Shown here: one piece after another, positions 12,701 through 23,566 of the stretch | Position numbering within the stretch: the stretch's first letter is position 1 | How the letters are laid out: every line of letters begins with the position of its first letter | Assembly: GCA_905250125.1 (NCBI GenBank) | Contig: CAJNOL010001333.1 | Location: 1 to 64,000 of the forward strand | DNA length: 64,000 bases | Direction: 5' to 3' | From: Rotaria sordida | Taxonomy: Eukaryota; Rotifera; Eurotatoria; Philodinida; Philodinidae | Notes under the pieces: generated by a model | Seen by the model: the letters and a program-made list of their open reading frames with translations, nothing else | Told to the model about the DNA's origin: nothing | The model's database searches: none | Program-made: the position numbers and the translations under genes

Positions 12701-13311
12701 TTTCATTTTCGACATACAAAAGAAAGTGTTCTTAAAGTATTTCTAGATTAATAGTTTGCACACTAGCTATGTCAATGAATCATTCAAATCTCATAATAGA
12801 TAAAAAATGAATATATATCGAATGTTTCAATAGTAGTCTTTGCAATAAATTCCAGACAGATATCTTTTTTTTAAATTTCCTTTTCCGCTAAAATATTATC
12901 AATTTTTTTTATTTTTCGCAGCAATAAAAAAAAATGACATTGTTCATTATGTTTTTCATTTGAATATAAATAAGTCTAACTTGATTCAATTCGTGATAAA
13001 TTTTGACAGAAGACTTAGTACAACGCCATATATATATTTGATCTTTTATATATAATGATTCGTGGTATAATTTCCATCGTATCATACTGAAATCAAAATG
13101 ATCAAAAACTTTCTGCGTATTTTTTTTTTCTTTCTTTGAATGTGAATATAATATATAAGGCATATCCAGGCAATTACTATTATATAACGTCCTCTCTCTA
13201 AGAATGCAATGATGAAAAAGTGTATATACGTCATAGTATATGTAGCTTATCTCGATCATATCAGTACTCACTCAAAATTCATTTTCATTTGTTTTTCGCA
13301 CTGTGTTCAAC
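9703..13311. other. AT-rich intergenic stretch
   Basis: Contains one foldback element (10255-10512), an (AT)n run near 10862-10880 and many homopolymers. A short minus-strand reading at 11404-11489, preceded by an AG acceptor, could be an orphan terminal exon. A 120-codon minus-strand frame at 12909-13271 is AT-driven with no motif. No gene is supported. Confidence 0.5.
10255..10512. mobile_element. Foldback/MITE-like inverted repeat, ~105-bp arms
   Basis: The left arm from TCAGCTGATCTACG at 10255 to about 10358 is an imperfect inverse of the right arm from about 10408 to GATCAGCTGA ending at 10512. Matching blocks include CATTTCGATATGAATAGT and TTAAGAAAATATT. The loop is about 50 bp. No coding capacity. 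I could not see a clear target duplication. Confidence 0.8.
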
Positions 13312-14046
13312 ATGACACAACAAATAACTGTTGGAGACATAACTGTTTCCGCTGATATGGATCAATCGATCGGTAATATTGTGTTGAATTAGACTCGACG
13401 TTCTCATCCTCTTTCAAATCCACAATATATCATACACTTCAAGGTCAATATTGTCGACTTGAATTACTCAATTTAAAAACAGATGATACTATCATTCAAC
13501 AACTTTATGATGTATTTAAAGCAAACGAAGAAATTCATTTTAAATATTAAACTACGGTCCATTTAAAACAATCGATGAATTTAAACAATTTGTATATATG
13601 AAAGAAAAACTCAGTAGTGGTACCGTATTATACACTATATTCGTCAATGACATAGCAGTAGGATTCATTAGTTATTTGAGAATAAATCAAGATCAAGGTA
13701 CAATTGGAATTGGAAGTGTAAATTTCAGTCAATACAATTTGCATTTGATACACTTGGTTATAGGAGAGTAGAATGGAGATGTAATGCTTTAAATACGAAG
13801 TCAAGACATACAGCAATTCGATTAGGTTTTCAATATGAAGGTACATGGTTGAAAGCAGCAGTTTCTAAAGGTCGATCAAGAGATAATTCATGGTATAGTA
13901 TTGTCGATGATGAATGGCCACAAATAAAAGAAGAATTACAAAGATGGTTAAATCCAGAGAATTTCGATATGAATGGACAACAATTGACTAAATTGAATGC
14001 ATCTCAAATTAACCCACGTCATACTAAAATTATAGATGTTAATTAG
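13312..14046 (+). pseudogene. GNAT-family N-acetyltransferase pseudogene
   Basis: Related to RimJ/RimL-like GNAT proteins, which acetylate amines using acetyl-CoA. Recognisable pieces are YCRLELLNLKTDDT, YGPFKTIDEFKQFVYM and SGTVLYTIFVNDIAVGFISY. The C-terminal half is uninterrupted: FDTLGYRRVEWRCNALNTKS, then AIRLGFQYEG, then SRDNSWYSIVDDEWP. The start at 13312 runs into a stop after about 26 codons (13390). There are at least two further frame changes before 13560. Between GSVNFS and QFAFDTLGY roughly two dozen residues that usually carry the acetyl-CoA loop are absent. Together these make it a relic. The domain type is common in bacteria and fungi, and bdelloids carry many acquired genes, so horizontal origin is possible but not shown here. 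The good 3' half argues the decay is fairly recent. Confidence 0.85.
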
Positions 14047-15558
14047 AACAAGAATAGACTTGTATAAAATTATATATTTTTTTTTTAATCTTTTTTAGTT
14101 TCACTCTGATACTAACAAATTTTATTTTCATGATCCATTTTAATCAGTAATTATTGTTAGGAATCAAGGAGTGATAATTCAAACTTGTAAATTGTCGTAA
14201 AGAGTTCATCAATCAAGTCTTTCAAAGAAACTGAAATTAAAAACAATGCTACAAAGAATAGTGAGACATCGATATGATATTAGTTAAAAACAGCTGCAGA
14301 AAGCAACTATTGCGCTTAACTTGTATTTTATCACAAATTATTCCATAGCTTTTTTTCTTCATGTAGTAGTGTCTACAGTGTTCAACACGTCTCCACAAGG
14401 TATTGCATGCAAATCTCAGTGCCAGCAGTCATTCAATGGCACTAAACAAGTCACTAACGACTATTTGTATCGGATCATCCATCTACTTAGTGTGTATGAG
14501 GAGCTCAAGCAATTATTGAATTTGCCGCTAGACAGTACCCCATACCTCAAGATAGATGAACGGCAGGGATATTCTTTCTTTCTTCGTTTCTCGTTACGAA
14601 TCCAAGTATCTTGATGGAAGACGTGCGAAATATTTCACTACGTTGCTATTTTAATGTTGTAAGAAATAATCATAAACAGCTTTCACTGCTTTTCATCTGT
14701 TGTACGATAAAAAGTAAAAATTCCTATGTCACACATCATGCTGTATTAGAATGAAGCAGCGGTTTTTTTTTATTCTCTCCATTGGAAAAAAAAATGATTG
14801 CCATTGTTGAGACTGATAAGAAAGGCGTAGACAGCATATATTGCATTAGTCGATATTTTGAACTACTCGCGTGATTTGCTATCTTTTTTTATAATAAGTC
14901 GTAAGACAGTTTTATAACACACTCAAGATAACATTTCTCTATAAGAGAAGCAAATAAAATGAGAGAGTTTTATGATAGAGACATTGAAATAAAGAAATGC
15001 GTTTTTATGAGTTTTGTCTGTCTGATCTCAGTCGAGAGTGTTCTTGAAGATGTCATGAGTCATCATTGCTATAGAATAATTCAGGACATCGAGTAGTCTA
15101 GTTCAGAATAATATCGATATTGTCACATTGTCATTCTCAAAAAATATTTCAAGTTCGTAGATGTTTATTCTAATGATTTAATGGTTTATATACATGTTGA
15201 AATGTATATTTTTTCGTTTTTTTCTCTTCAGTTCTATTTTGTTCATTTGCGTATTACTTATGCGGTCTTTAAATTTTTAGTACTTTCATCGAAATCTTTT
15301 ATGCTGACATATGCAATGCTGATATATGTGAAGCGATCGAACATTATCGATAATGTCAATCTTTCGTTTTTCTATTTATTGTTTAAAGTAAAATAGAATC
15401 AGCATTTTTTGTGTTATGATCACATCAGAAGAAATGACAAGAAAGCGAATAGTTATAGTTAGATATCATGAGTGAGTTTCTATGTATATATGTATACTTG
15501 GGACTGACTAAAAGTTTTGATCATCGTGTTTGAAATTTTATTGCATGAATACATAGTA

Positions 15559-15599
15559 GGGTGTGAGAGAATAGAAGATTTCCACCTACACCCACACCT
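15559..15599. repeat. Telomere-like foldback 5
   Basis: GGGTGTGAGAG, loop AATAGAAGATTT, then CCACCTACACCCACACC. Its loop shares AGAAGA with several other copies. Confidence 0.75.
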
Positions 15600-16496
15600 T
15601 TGAGGACATTCTAATAATCATGAGATCTCTTTATGGATAAAACTTCAGGTCTAAATATCATCGTTTCATTTTTCCATGAATGCCTTGTCTGAAATCGAAA
15701 ATCCAGTGAAATAATCATAAGTCGGCTTCGACAGCTCATGGGAACAAATCCTTTTAGGCTTTTGCTATTGACATTAAGATCTACTTGTGGGCAAGATATG
15801 AATTCTAAGTTGAAGGAACACTTCAGATACTTTCCTCGTCAGTACTTTTTTTGATATTTTCAATGCAATTTTTGCATAGATGTGAGCTGATATGAACTAT
15901 TATAGTCTCATCTAGAGGTACAGATTTTTTAGAGAGAGAAAAGATCAAAATTAGGTATACATATAGTTATTAGTGAGATAAAAATCTAGGAAAAGAATCA
16001 TATCACACCGAAACAAAATCAGGCATCAAACGTTTTCTCAAAAACATCAAAAAGTAGTGTAAAACATCGTATGGACTATCATGATATGTTTTCTTACTCT
16101 CATTTCAGTTCTTAGTTACTGAGAAATTCATAGACTTATCACAGAAAGTGGTGATGTAACCATCGAAGAGTAACGGAGGCGAAATTTCTCTCTCCTGTAA
16201 AAAGTTCCTCCCATCTTGTAAACATCTCTTACCAACCAAAGCCGATATTATCTCTTTTGTAAAATTTTTCTTTTGCTAGTCTACCTCTCTGTAAAGATTT
16301 CCTTATTACGTTACTAGCAGAAAGCTCACTCGACCACAAACCACACGATGCACGACTGTTTTAAAACAGAAGAAACCATAAAAAAACAGCGCTCAGAATT
16401 AAAAAACCGAATTCAAATTTTTTCAGCACAATTTCAGTAAGATTAGAACGTGAAACACAGCACAGTAAATTTTTATGGTTTTTGTCCTCATAAAAT

Positions 16497-17090
16497 GAAT
16501 ACTGGCAACACACTGTCATTAGACTATACGAAGAGAAGAATAGAGAAGTCGATATTCAAGGTTGAACAATGCTGTTTCGCCCATCTTGATATGAGTATTT
16601 GTTCTTCTCTTGTATAGAAATCCAATATTTGTAAGAGAGAACAATCACCAAGAGAGAAAAACAGGCAAAATTATGTTCCTATAAAGAATGATTGGTAACA
16701 TGGTATCATCAGAGTATATTTGCAGAAGAACAGAGAGATCAAAAATAAAGATTAAATTATATTTTTCTGTTCCTCTGTAATATGATTTCTACCCTTGTCT
16801 TTATTAGAAATCCTATACTTGTCAGAGAGAACAATCATTCAGGCAAAAAACAGAAAAAAGAATGTTTGCACAGAATAAAGACTGAAAACATGTTGTCATA
16901 AAAGTATATATATATATGAAAGAGCAGAGAAGTCGAAATTGAAGGTTAAATTATGTTTTTGTACCCATCGTTATATGATATTTATTCTTCTTTCGAGTAG
17001 AAATCCAATATTTGTAAGCCAGAGCAATTATTGGTGTAAAAAGAGAAAAATGAGTGAATGTTTCCGATAACAGAAGACTGACAACTTGCA
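16497..17090. repeat. Degenerate ~190-bp tandem repeat, about three units
   Basis: Units begin near 16497, 16686 and 16873, with a partial unit near 17072. Each has an ACTGRCAACA-like start, an AGAGAAGTCGAWATT block, AGAAATCCAATATTTGTAAG, then AGAGARAACAATCA and a run of AAAACAG. Identity between units looks moderate, so the array is old. Confidence 0.75.
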
Positions 17091-18090
17091 GAACAAAATC
17101 TATATAAAGAGGAATAAAAAAGCATAATTCAGCCTTTATTTTTGACTTCACTGTTTTTTTGTAAGTATACTTCGATGATAGCATGCTGTCATTAGTTGTT
17201 TCATGGAAAAATTCTGCCTTTTTCTACTCGGTTTTGGTAGGATGGTTGAAGGTTGGTCACGAGGGAGACAGCGAATCATTAAGCGATTGCGTAAAGCTTC
17301 TCTCCCACTTTTCTCATAATAGAAGACCTGGATCTTGTATTTGGAAAAAGTTTTCGTTTTTTGATTTTTGGATCGCTGTTAATTTGAGTTTAGAGTGCAT
17401 TAAGTCTAAATCTCCTATGATTTTGAATTTGGTGATGTTTTTCAACTTTTTATTTATTAAAAATAGCAGTATAAGAAACCGATATTGTCCTATAGAAATA
17501 TCGAAACAAAAGTGTAGAAAAAATGTTTATCAGACAGCTCTGTTACATAATAAATACAAAAGCATAAAGTAATAATTCATTAAAAGTCACATCAATCGAA
17601 AAAAGAGCTTAAAAAAATCCTTAGATATGTATTGTGATATTTTTATTGGAAGATCATTCCCAGTAGATCGAAATCAATAAAACTAGTTGTTTCACATGAC
17701 TAATGTTTAGACTTCCGGCATAATTGTTCATAATGATCTACATTTGGAAATCTAAACATAATGATAGCTACTCTTGAAATTTGTATTTTATTTACTTCGC
17801 CACAATCAGTTAAAGCAAGGAGAACATCATACTGGAATACTTTGGAGTGGTCATGAGTAAGTAAGGGTACGAGTATACTGCTTTCCTTTAAGTTAAACGC
17901 ACAAAATACAAAACTGAGGAAAGAACTAGTCAGTTATCTTAACTATAACTAAATGTTACTGAATCCAATTACTATCCACTCAAAATAATGTATTTTCGAT
18001 GCTAGAAAACTCTAGAATCAAAAAAATATTTTAGGGTGGATTCTATTGACTTTATCTATTAGGCTTGTGCTGAGTTCAGGTTCAATCTAT

Positions 18091-18809
18091 GGATGCACCA
18101 GTTTCAGTAACTCAGTGACACAGTTAACTGGTCACTCAGTTAGGGTGTGGGTGCGGATCTTTTGTGTACTTTGATCGATACTCTAGCCCATGCGCCTACA
18201 TCTAGACACCCAGATCCACACATGTGCAACGATTTGTCTGGTTATCCCATAGAGTGGGAATTTATCGTTACCAAGTAACGGGTAATGGAATAACGAAAAA
18301 TATATGTAGTTGATTTTTTCAATAAAGAAAAGCCTCTTGGGAAACTAATGATATTTTATGAAGTTTGATTAAAGGTTGTCGGAATAGAAGTAACTTGACC
18401 GAGACATTAAGTATATCATTTTGAAAAACCAATTAGAGATTTGGATTCTTTGATCCCGATATTTTTTACTCAAACTTTATAAAATACCGTTAATTTTCCA
18501 AAACAAAACTTTCTTTAGTAAAAAAATCGAGTACACGAATTTTCTGTTACTTCTTTTACTGGTTATCTGGAACGGTAACTTTCGACCCCTATGAAGAGAA
18601 GCATATATTCTGTATGATAACTAGTAGCCATTTAGGTATGTATTAGTATGAAATCAGTAAGCGGCTAAAAATTCATCGATAATCACTAGTATTTTTATAG
18701 TATTAAACTGATGTAATTAAACTAAGTTGGAAAAATAATCAAATACTACCCAACCAGCTAATAAGTGTCAGTTTAACTGAGTCACCCAGTTACTGAAATT
18801 GGTGCATCC
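18091..18809. mobile_element. Nested foldback element with two sets of inverted repeats
   Basis: Outer arms: GGATGCACCAGTTTCAGTAA at 18091 and its inverse TACTGAAATTGGTGCATCC ending at 18809, each about 41 bp and continuing through CTCAGTGACACAGTTAACTG. Inner arms of about 115 bp at roughly 18259-18376 and 18470-18590 are also inverted copies, sharing TATTTTATGAAGTTTGATTA versus TACTCAAACTTTATAAAATA. A telomere-like tract (18143-18223) lies just inside the left arm. No coding capacity. Confidence 0.75.
18143..18223. repeat. Telomere-like foldback 6, inside another foldback
   Basis: GGGTGTGGGTGCGGATC, then a loop of about 40 bp, then GCGCCTACATC and CCCAGATCCACACATG. Diverged arms. Confidence 0.6.
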
Positions 18810-19788
18810 TTACATTGAGCACGACTGAGTCCGAGACTCGATGGAATATGATCGAAATTTTCTGTTTTCGAAATGTCGAACAAATTCCACTGAATTGTAG
18901 ATTATTTTCTAAATTTGATAAAATCGCACACTAGTTCCAGATAGAGCGGACAGAACTGGCAATTAGAGAGAAATAAAAGGATCGTAGACTCCGTAAGCAT
19001 TCTAATGTCTAAAACATGGAGTCATTGAAATAATGTAATCAGATTTGGTACTGACTTAACTACAACTTGCTGACAAACAGTCATATATGAGACAGGGACT
19101 AAATGACTCGAGCTTTCACTCACGAAAAATTCTTCATAGAGGATAAGAAAAGAAAATTTATGATCTTTGATCGCCTATGAGGGAAGTCTTCCAACTAATT
19201 AATCGTCTTGGAATCAAGATTACATGTATCATGTAGGCTCTAATGAGTAATGAATACTCTGAAAATTATTTTTTCTAGTGTTTCTGAGGGGACCACAATA
19301 TTTTGTTTAAAAATCATTCAAAAATACGACATGTCGACAGCAATAAACTAAGCATCCGAAATCTTTTCAGAGTATTCATAGCTCATTCGAGTCTACATGA
19401 TGCACATAGTCTTAACCCAAAAACGATTATTTAGTTGGAGAATTTCCTCGTCTGCCTCCTTTCCAAAAAACTCAGCTCTTTCCTCAGAACATTTCTGTGT
19501 ACTGATTGATTATTTTTTAAATGTTGTATGCTTCAACAAGATGGAAGACTCAGGATCTTTTAACATACAATTCATGAGTCCTGATATAATAATCCTCATT
19601 GTTCACTCTATAGAACCTCTATTGCAGTATGAACATCTCAGCAAGGAAACTATTTTGAAAGTTGAGATGTTGTTCATATTTATATTGCTCTTAGGACTAC
19701 ATCCTGGCAAAGTTTCTTTGAAGAATGGGATGTCAATTGAACAGAATTATCTTTTTTTATCTTTATTAAAGATAAGAAAAACAACAAT

Positions 19789-22700
19789 ATGGCCACTGGT
19801 GATACTCATGTTTCTACGATTCGAAAAATATTTCAACAACACGACGATGAGAAACGTGAATTGCAACATCTCAACGAAAGCTTTGACATGTATATCAAAC
19901 GAGTTAAAAGTCTCGAAGACAAAAATCGTCAATTACGTATTCAACTTGATACTATGAGACAGAATTGGGGTAAATTCTTCGAAAAGGCTTTTTTTACATT
20001 GAAGAAAATCAACCAATATTTATTCTAATTCGTTTCTAGGTTTTGGTTCTGTCAAGATTAGAGAGGCATATAACAATGATTTGAATTCGCTTCGAAAGCA
20101 ACTGGATACAACTACATACGACATGCAATTAGCTCAAATACAAACCATACGAGCTGAACATGATAAATTATCGACTGGACATCAAATTTCTTTTCTAAAC
20201 ACATTTTTTGTTGTTGATAAACAACGTGCTTCGCTTTGTGAAAAAGAACTTGGACGAAGTAAAGTAGAACTAAATGCATTGTACAATCAAGTTGATAATA
20301 AGAAGCAAGAAATTGAACAAAGCAAAAGTGAAATGCAACAACAATTAAACTATTTGCAAGCTTTGCAAAAGGAATGTGATGATGAATTAATGCGCCGTAT
20401 TATGCTCGAGATTGAATTGCAAACATTTCGAGAAGAATTGGTTTTTATGAAAGCTATTTATGAAGAAGAATGCAATGAATTTGCTTTACTCGGCACATTC
20501 CAAATTGATGTTGGTCAATTCTACCGAGATGAACTTCACCGAGCAATTGCTGATATTAAGAAAGATTTTGAAACACTTGCACGTGCACGATATCAAGAAT
20601 GGGAAGGTAAGAAGAAATATGAGCAACATTCTAATTAGCTGGAATGCAAACAATTAATGCTTCAATTCTAATCATTTCTGTTAATCCCGTCAATAAACAC
20701 ACGGCTCAGTCTACTAATGTTGACGTGAGACTTAAAAGTATACTCAGTTAAAAATGAATAAGTTGAGAACACCAGCAGCTAGCGATCTGTGTTTTTCAGC
20801 AGTCAAAAGAGAACATATGAGGACGTATATTTCTCTGACAATATATTTAAAACGAACTCATTTTGAAATCGATGACTTCAATAAAACATACAAAAAAAAA
20901 GTGTTTGAAAATAGTCTGTCATTCCTGATGAATTTTTTGATTTTGACATGTCTCTTAGATAGAGGAACTTAAGATCTATAATTCAAGAAATAATTTGGAT
21001 AGTTCTCTTCTTACTCTCTCAACTTGAATCAGATGACTCTATTTACAATAATGACATCTAATTATCATCGGTTCAAACTTCTGTCTATGTGATTAACCTT
21101 GCAAATATTTCGCAATCAATTCTTTATATAATTGTACGTTTTGATTAATTCTTGTGAAAAGTGTCTATGAGATTTCATATCCTAATAGACAGCTTTAACA
21201 TGGATTGATCAACATTTATATTAGGCTCGTAAACGATCTTTTCGCTTATAATTCTAAGGCTTTTGTGACAAGGTAATCGTGTCAACATCTGAAGATGTTG
21301 AAAAATATTTCTACAAAGTCTTGTGAATAGGAACCGATTTGCTCGAAAAGAAATTAACATTTATGAAAGATCACTACCAAAAACGTACAGAGCGCAAAAA
21401 AGCACATTCTATCTCGATAATGGATAGTCAAATATTTTCGATAAATGGAAGATCCAAAGTTCAATTCTGATCCTCGGTTTCAGTTATATTTTGTTTTCAG
21501 TATACTACGAGGTCAAAATTGAAGATATTCGAAAAGAGATAGCCGAGCAACAACTTAAAAAGGCAGAAGAAAGCCGTTCAAAGGATGTGGGAACAATGGA
21601 TATCAAGGCAATCAGATCGGCATTAGACGAAAGCCGAAATTCTTATGCACCATTGCAATCAGAAAATTCGACTTTGATTAATCATATGCGAGAACTCGAA
21701 GAAGAATTTGAAAGGATACAACTCCGTCGACGTCAATCACAAATGTCATTAGAACAAGAATTTGTCATACTATTAGCTGAATTCAATGAGCGCAAAGCAG
21801 CAATTGGAAGTATACATGAAAATAATGTTTCACTTCAATTCGAAATAAATACATATCGACGATTGTTAGAAGGTAATAAGTTATGAACTTTCATAGTATT
21901 TGTATGGTTACTAGACCGATTTATAGACCAACTTTCAGCCTAGAATTCACTTATACAAGTTTTTCATAAACATGTATCCATCGTGATGATCGATGCATTA
22001 ACATCGCTAACTTTTCTTACCATAAAGACATCAGAATAATGTAAAAAAAGCCGATCATCAACGTAAGTTTGTTACGGGTTCACGAACTTCATAATGATGC
22101 TTAAAACGGGATTTTCAAAACAGAGTAAAACTATTTTCACTGAATATTACATCGACTTTTGAATTTCAACGGTACATTTCGCTAGTTGAATAATGAATTA
22201 CATATAGCATTTCTATTTTACGACGTTCCCACAGGATGTTAATGATATCTAGAGTATAAAAATGACTAGTAATATTTAAATCTTCCGAAATAAAAACATG
22301 GGATCTTTTATTTACTATTTTACTTAGGGAAGTAGAGCGAGTTTATCTGAGAATCTTCTCAGAAAAGATGAGTATTCGAAATAAAATTAACATGAGATCA
22401 GTCTGCTATCTATGGACTTTAACAATCAAAACCGTTCTAGTCATTTTTGTTATCTCATCTGTACTTGAATTATTGAAGGTGTATCCACCGTCACGATTAC
22501 AAAAACACGTGAAATCGCTCTAATATGGTCGAACTCGTCAACTGCTGATTTTTCTGCGATTGATTCAAAAGCATCGTCTGTCTTGCAATGGGCAGAAAGT
22601 GTAAAGATTATGGGAGCCACAATTTCGCTTCCAACAGCATTCATTGGTCCTAAAGGATGTAGTGGTGTATTGTTCTCAGCTGTTTATTACACATCAAACG

Positions 22701-23566
22701 AGAGAATCATCGTTGGGGCAAGCATTAGTGATCAATTTAATTTTTACAACTATGGACAATATCAAGTGACGATCTTTTATCCGAATTCAAAAACTGTTAT
22801 TGGCACATGGGCAATTCATATTGAACCTAAAGGTGAAATTTGCATGCCAAAACAGTATATCATTCGCGATTCCATTAACAACATCATTGCTGACGCCACA
22901 GTTGAATTTCTATTGAAAGGTCAAGTTATTTTTACTGGTACGAGTGATAAAGCTGGTATTGTGAATTTACCTCGAAATTTGTCGGATAACTGTTACGATG
23001 TCATGATAAATACACATAAAGCTCAATATAAAACTGTAAAATTTCAACGAATTGTGTTTCAAAACAGAGGAGCAGAATCAGTTACTTATTATATCTATCG
23101 GCAAATGCAAAGTGATGAAGTTGAATTCCTGTTGACATGGGGAAAACAACCGAGTGATCTCGATTCTCATATGTATGTTTCGGATGGACGACATGTATTT
23201 TTCTCGCGCAAACAGGAACCAAACGTGTCTCTCGATTATGACTGTAGAGAGAGCGGTGGACCTGAAACTATCAAAGTGAAACTTGAACCAAACATGAAAT
23301 ATGTCTATGCCGTTCATAGATACAGCAAAGATGGAGAACTTGCAAGATCAGATGCTACTGTTACTATTAGTACGAACGAAACTACAGGCTCGGATTATCC
23401 CTTTACAGTTGTTCGAGTTCCCTATGCTGATCAACCAGATGCGAACTTTTGGATAGTTTGCCAGATTGATGGAACAACAAAGAAATTGAAATTTTTCGAC
23501 AACCCATTCGAAAATCGCGACGATTGTAACACTGATGAATTTATACGGAAGTTTTTCAATGCATAA
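19789..23566 (+). CDS. Intermediate-filament rod fused to Ig-like and YfaP-like C-terminal domains
   Basis: Exons are 19789-19969, 20040-20606, 21501-21872 and 22479-23566, in phase, for 735 residues. Introns are 70, 894 and 606 bp. The head is short. Coil 1A reads ELQHLNESFDMYIKRVKSLE, the family hallmark. Coil 1B spans roughly 65-200. The coil 2 end motif EINTYRRLLEG lies at 364-374, immediately before the last intron. This makes it a filament-forming cytoskeletal protein. The 361-residue tail is unusual. It has a beta-rich segment, then DSINNIIADATVEFLL with TGTSDKAGIVNLP like a carboxypeptidase-regulatory fold, then VEFLLTWGKQPSDLDSHMYV with SLDYDCRESGGPET, resembling bacterial YfaP-type domains. 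No CaaX box or nuclear signal is visible, so a cytoplasmic rather than lamin role is likely. The last acceptor (GAATTATTGAAG at 22478) has a weak pyrimidine tract, so the rod-tail junction is the least certain step. AATAAA overlaps the stop at 23566. Confidence 0.85.

Larger units (their letters stand above)
14047..19788. other. Long gene-poor stretch upstream of the filament gene
   Basis: Holds a telomere-like hairpin (15559-15599), a degenerate ~190-bp tandem repeat (16497-17090) and a nested foldback (18091-18809). Open frames of 97, 129 and 186 codons starting at 14321, 17183 and 19397 lack recognisable motifs and are not called. Confidence 0.5.

Noticed and set aside
12909-13271. 120-codon minus-strand frame
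   Set aside because: Composition driven by AT (many Tyr, Ile, Lys); no domain or splice partner.
17183-17572. 129-codon + strand frame
   Set aside because: No recognisable motif, AT-biased composition, adjacent to a degenerate tandem repeat.
19397-19957. 186-codon + strand frame overlapping the start of the filament gene
   Set aside because: It is in a different frame from the well-supported filament exon and has no motif.
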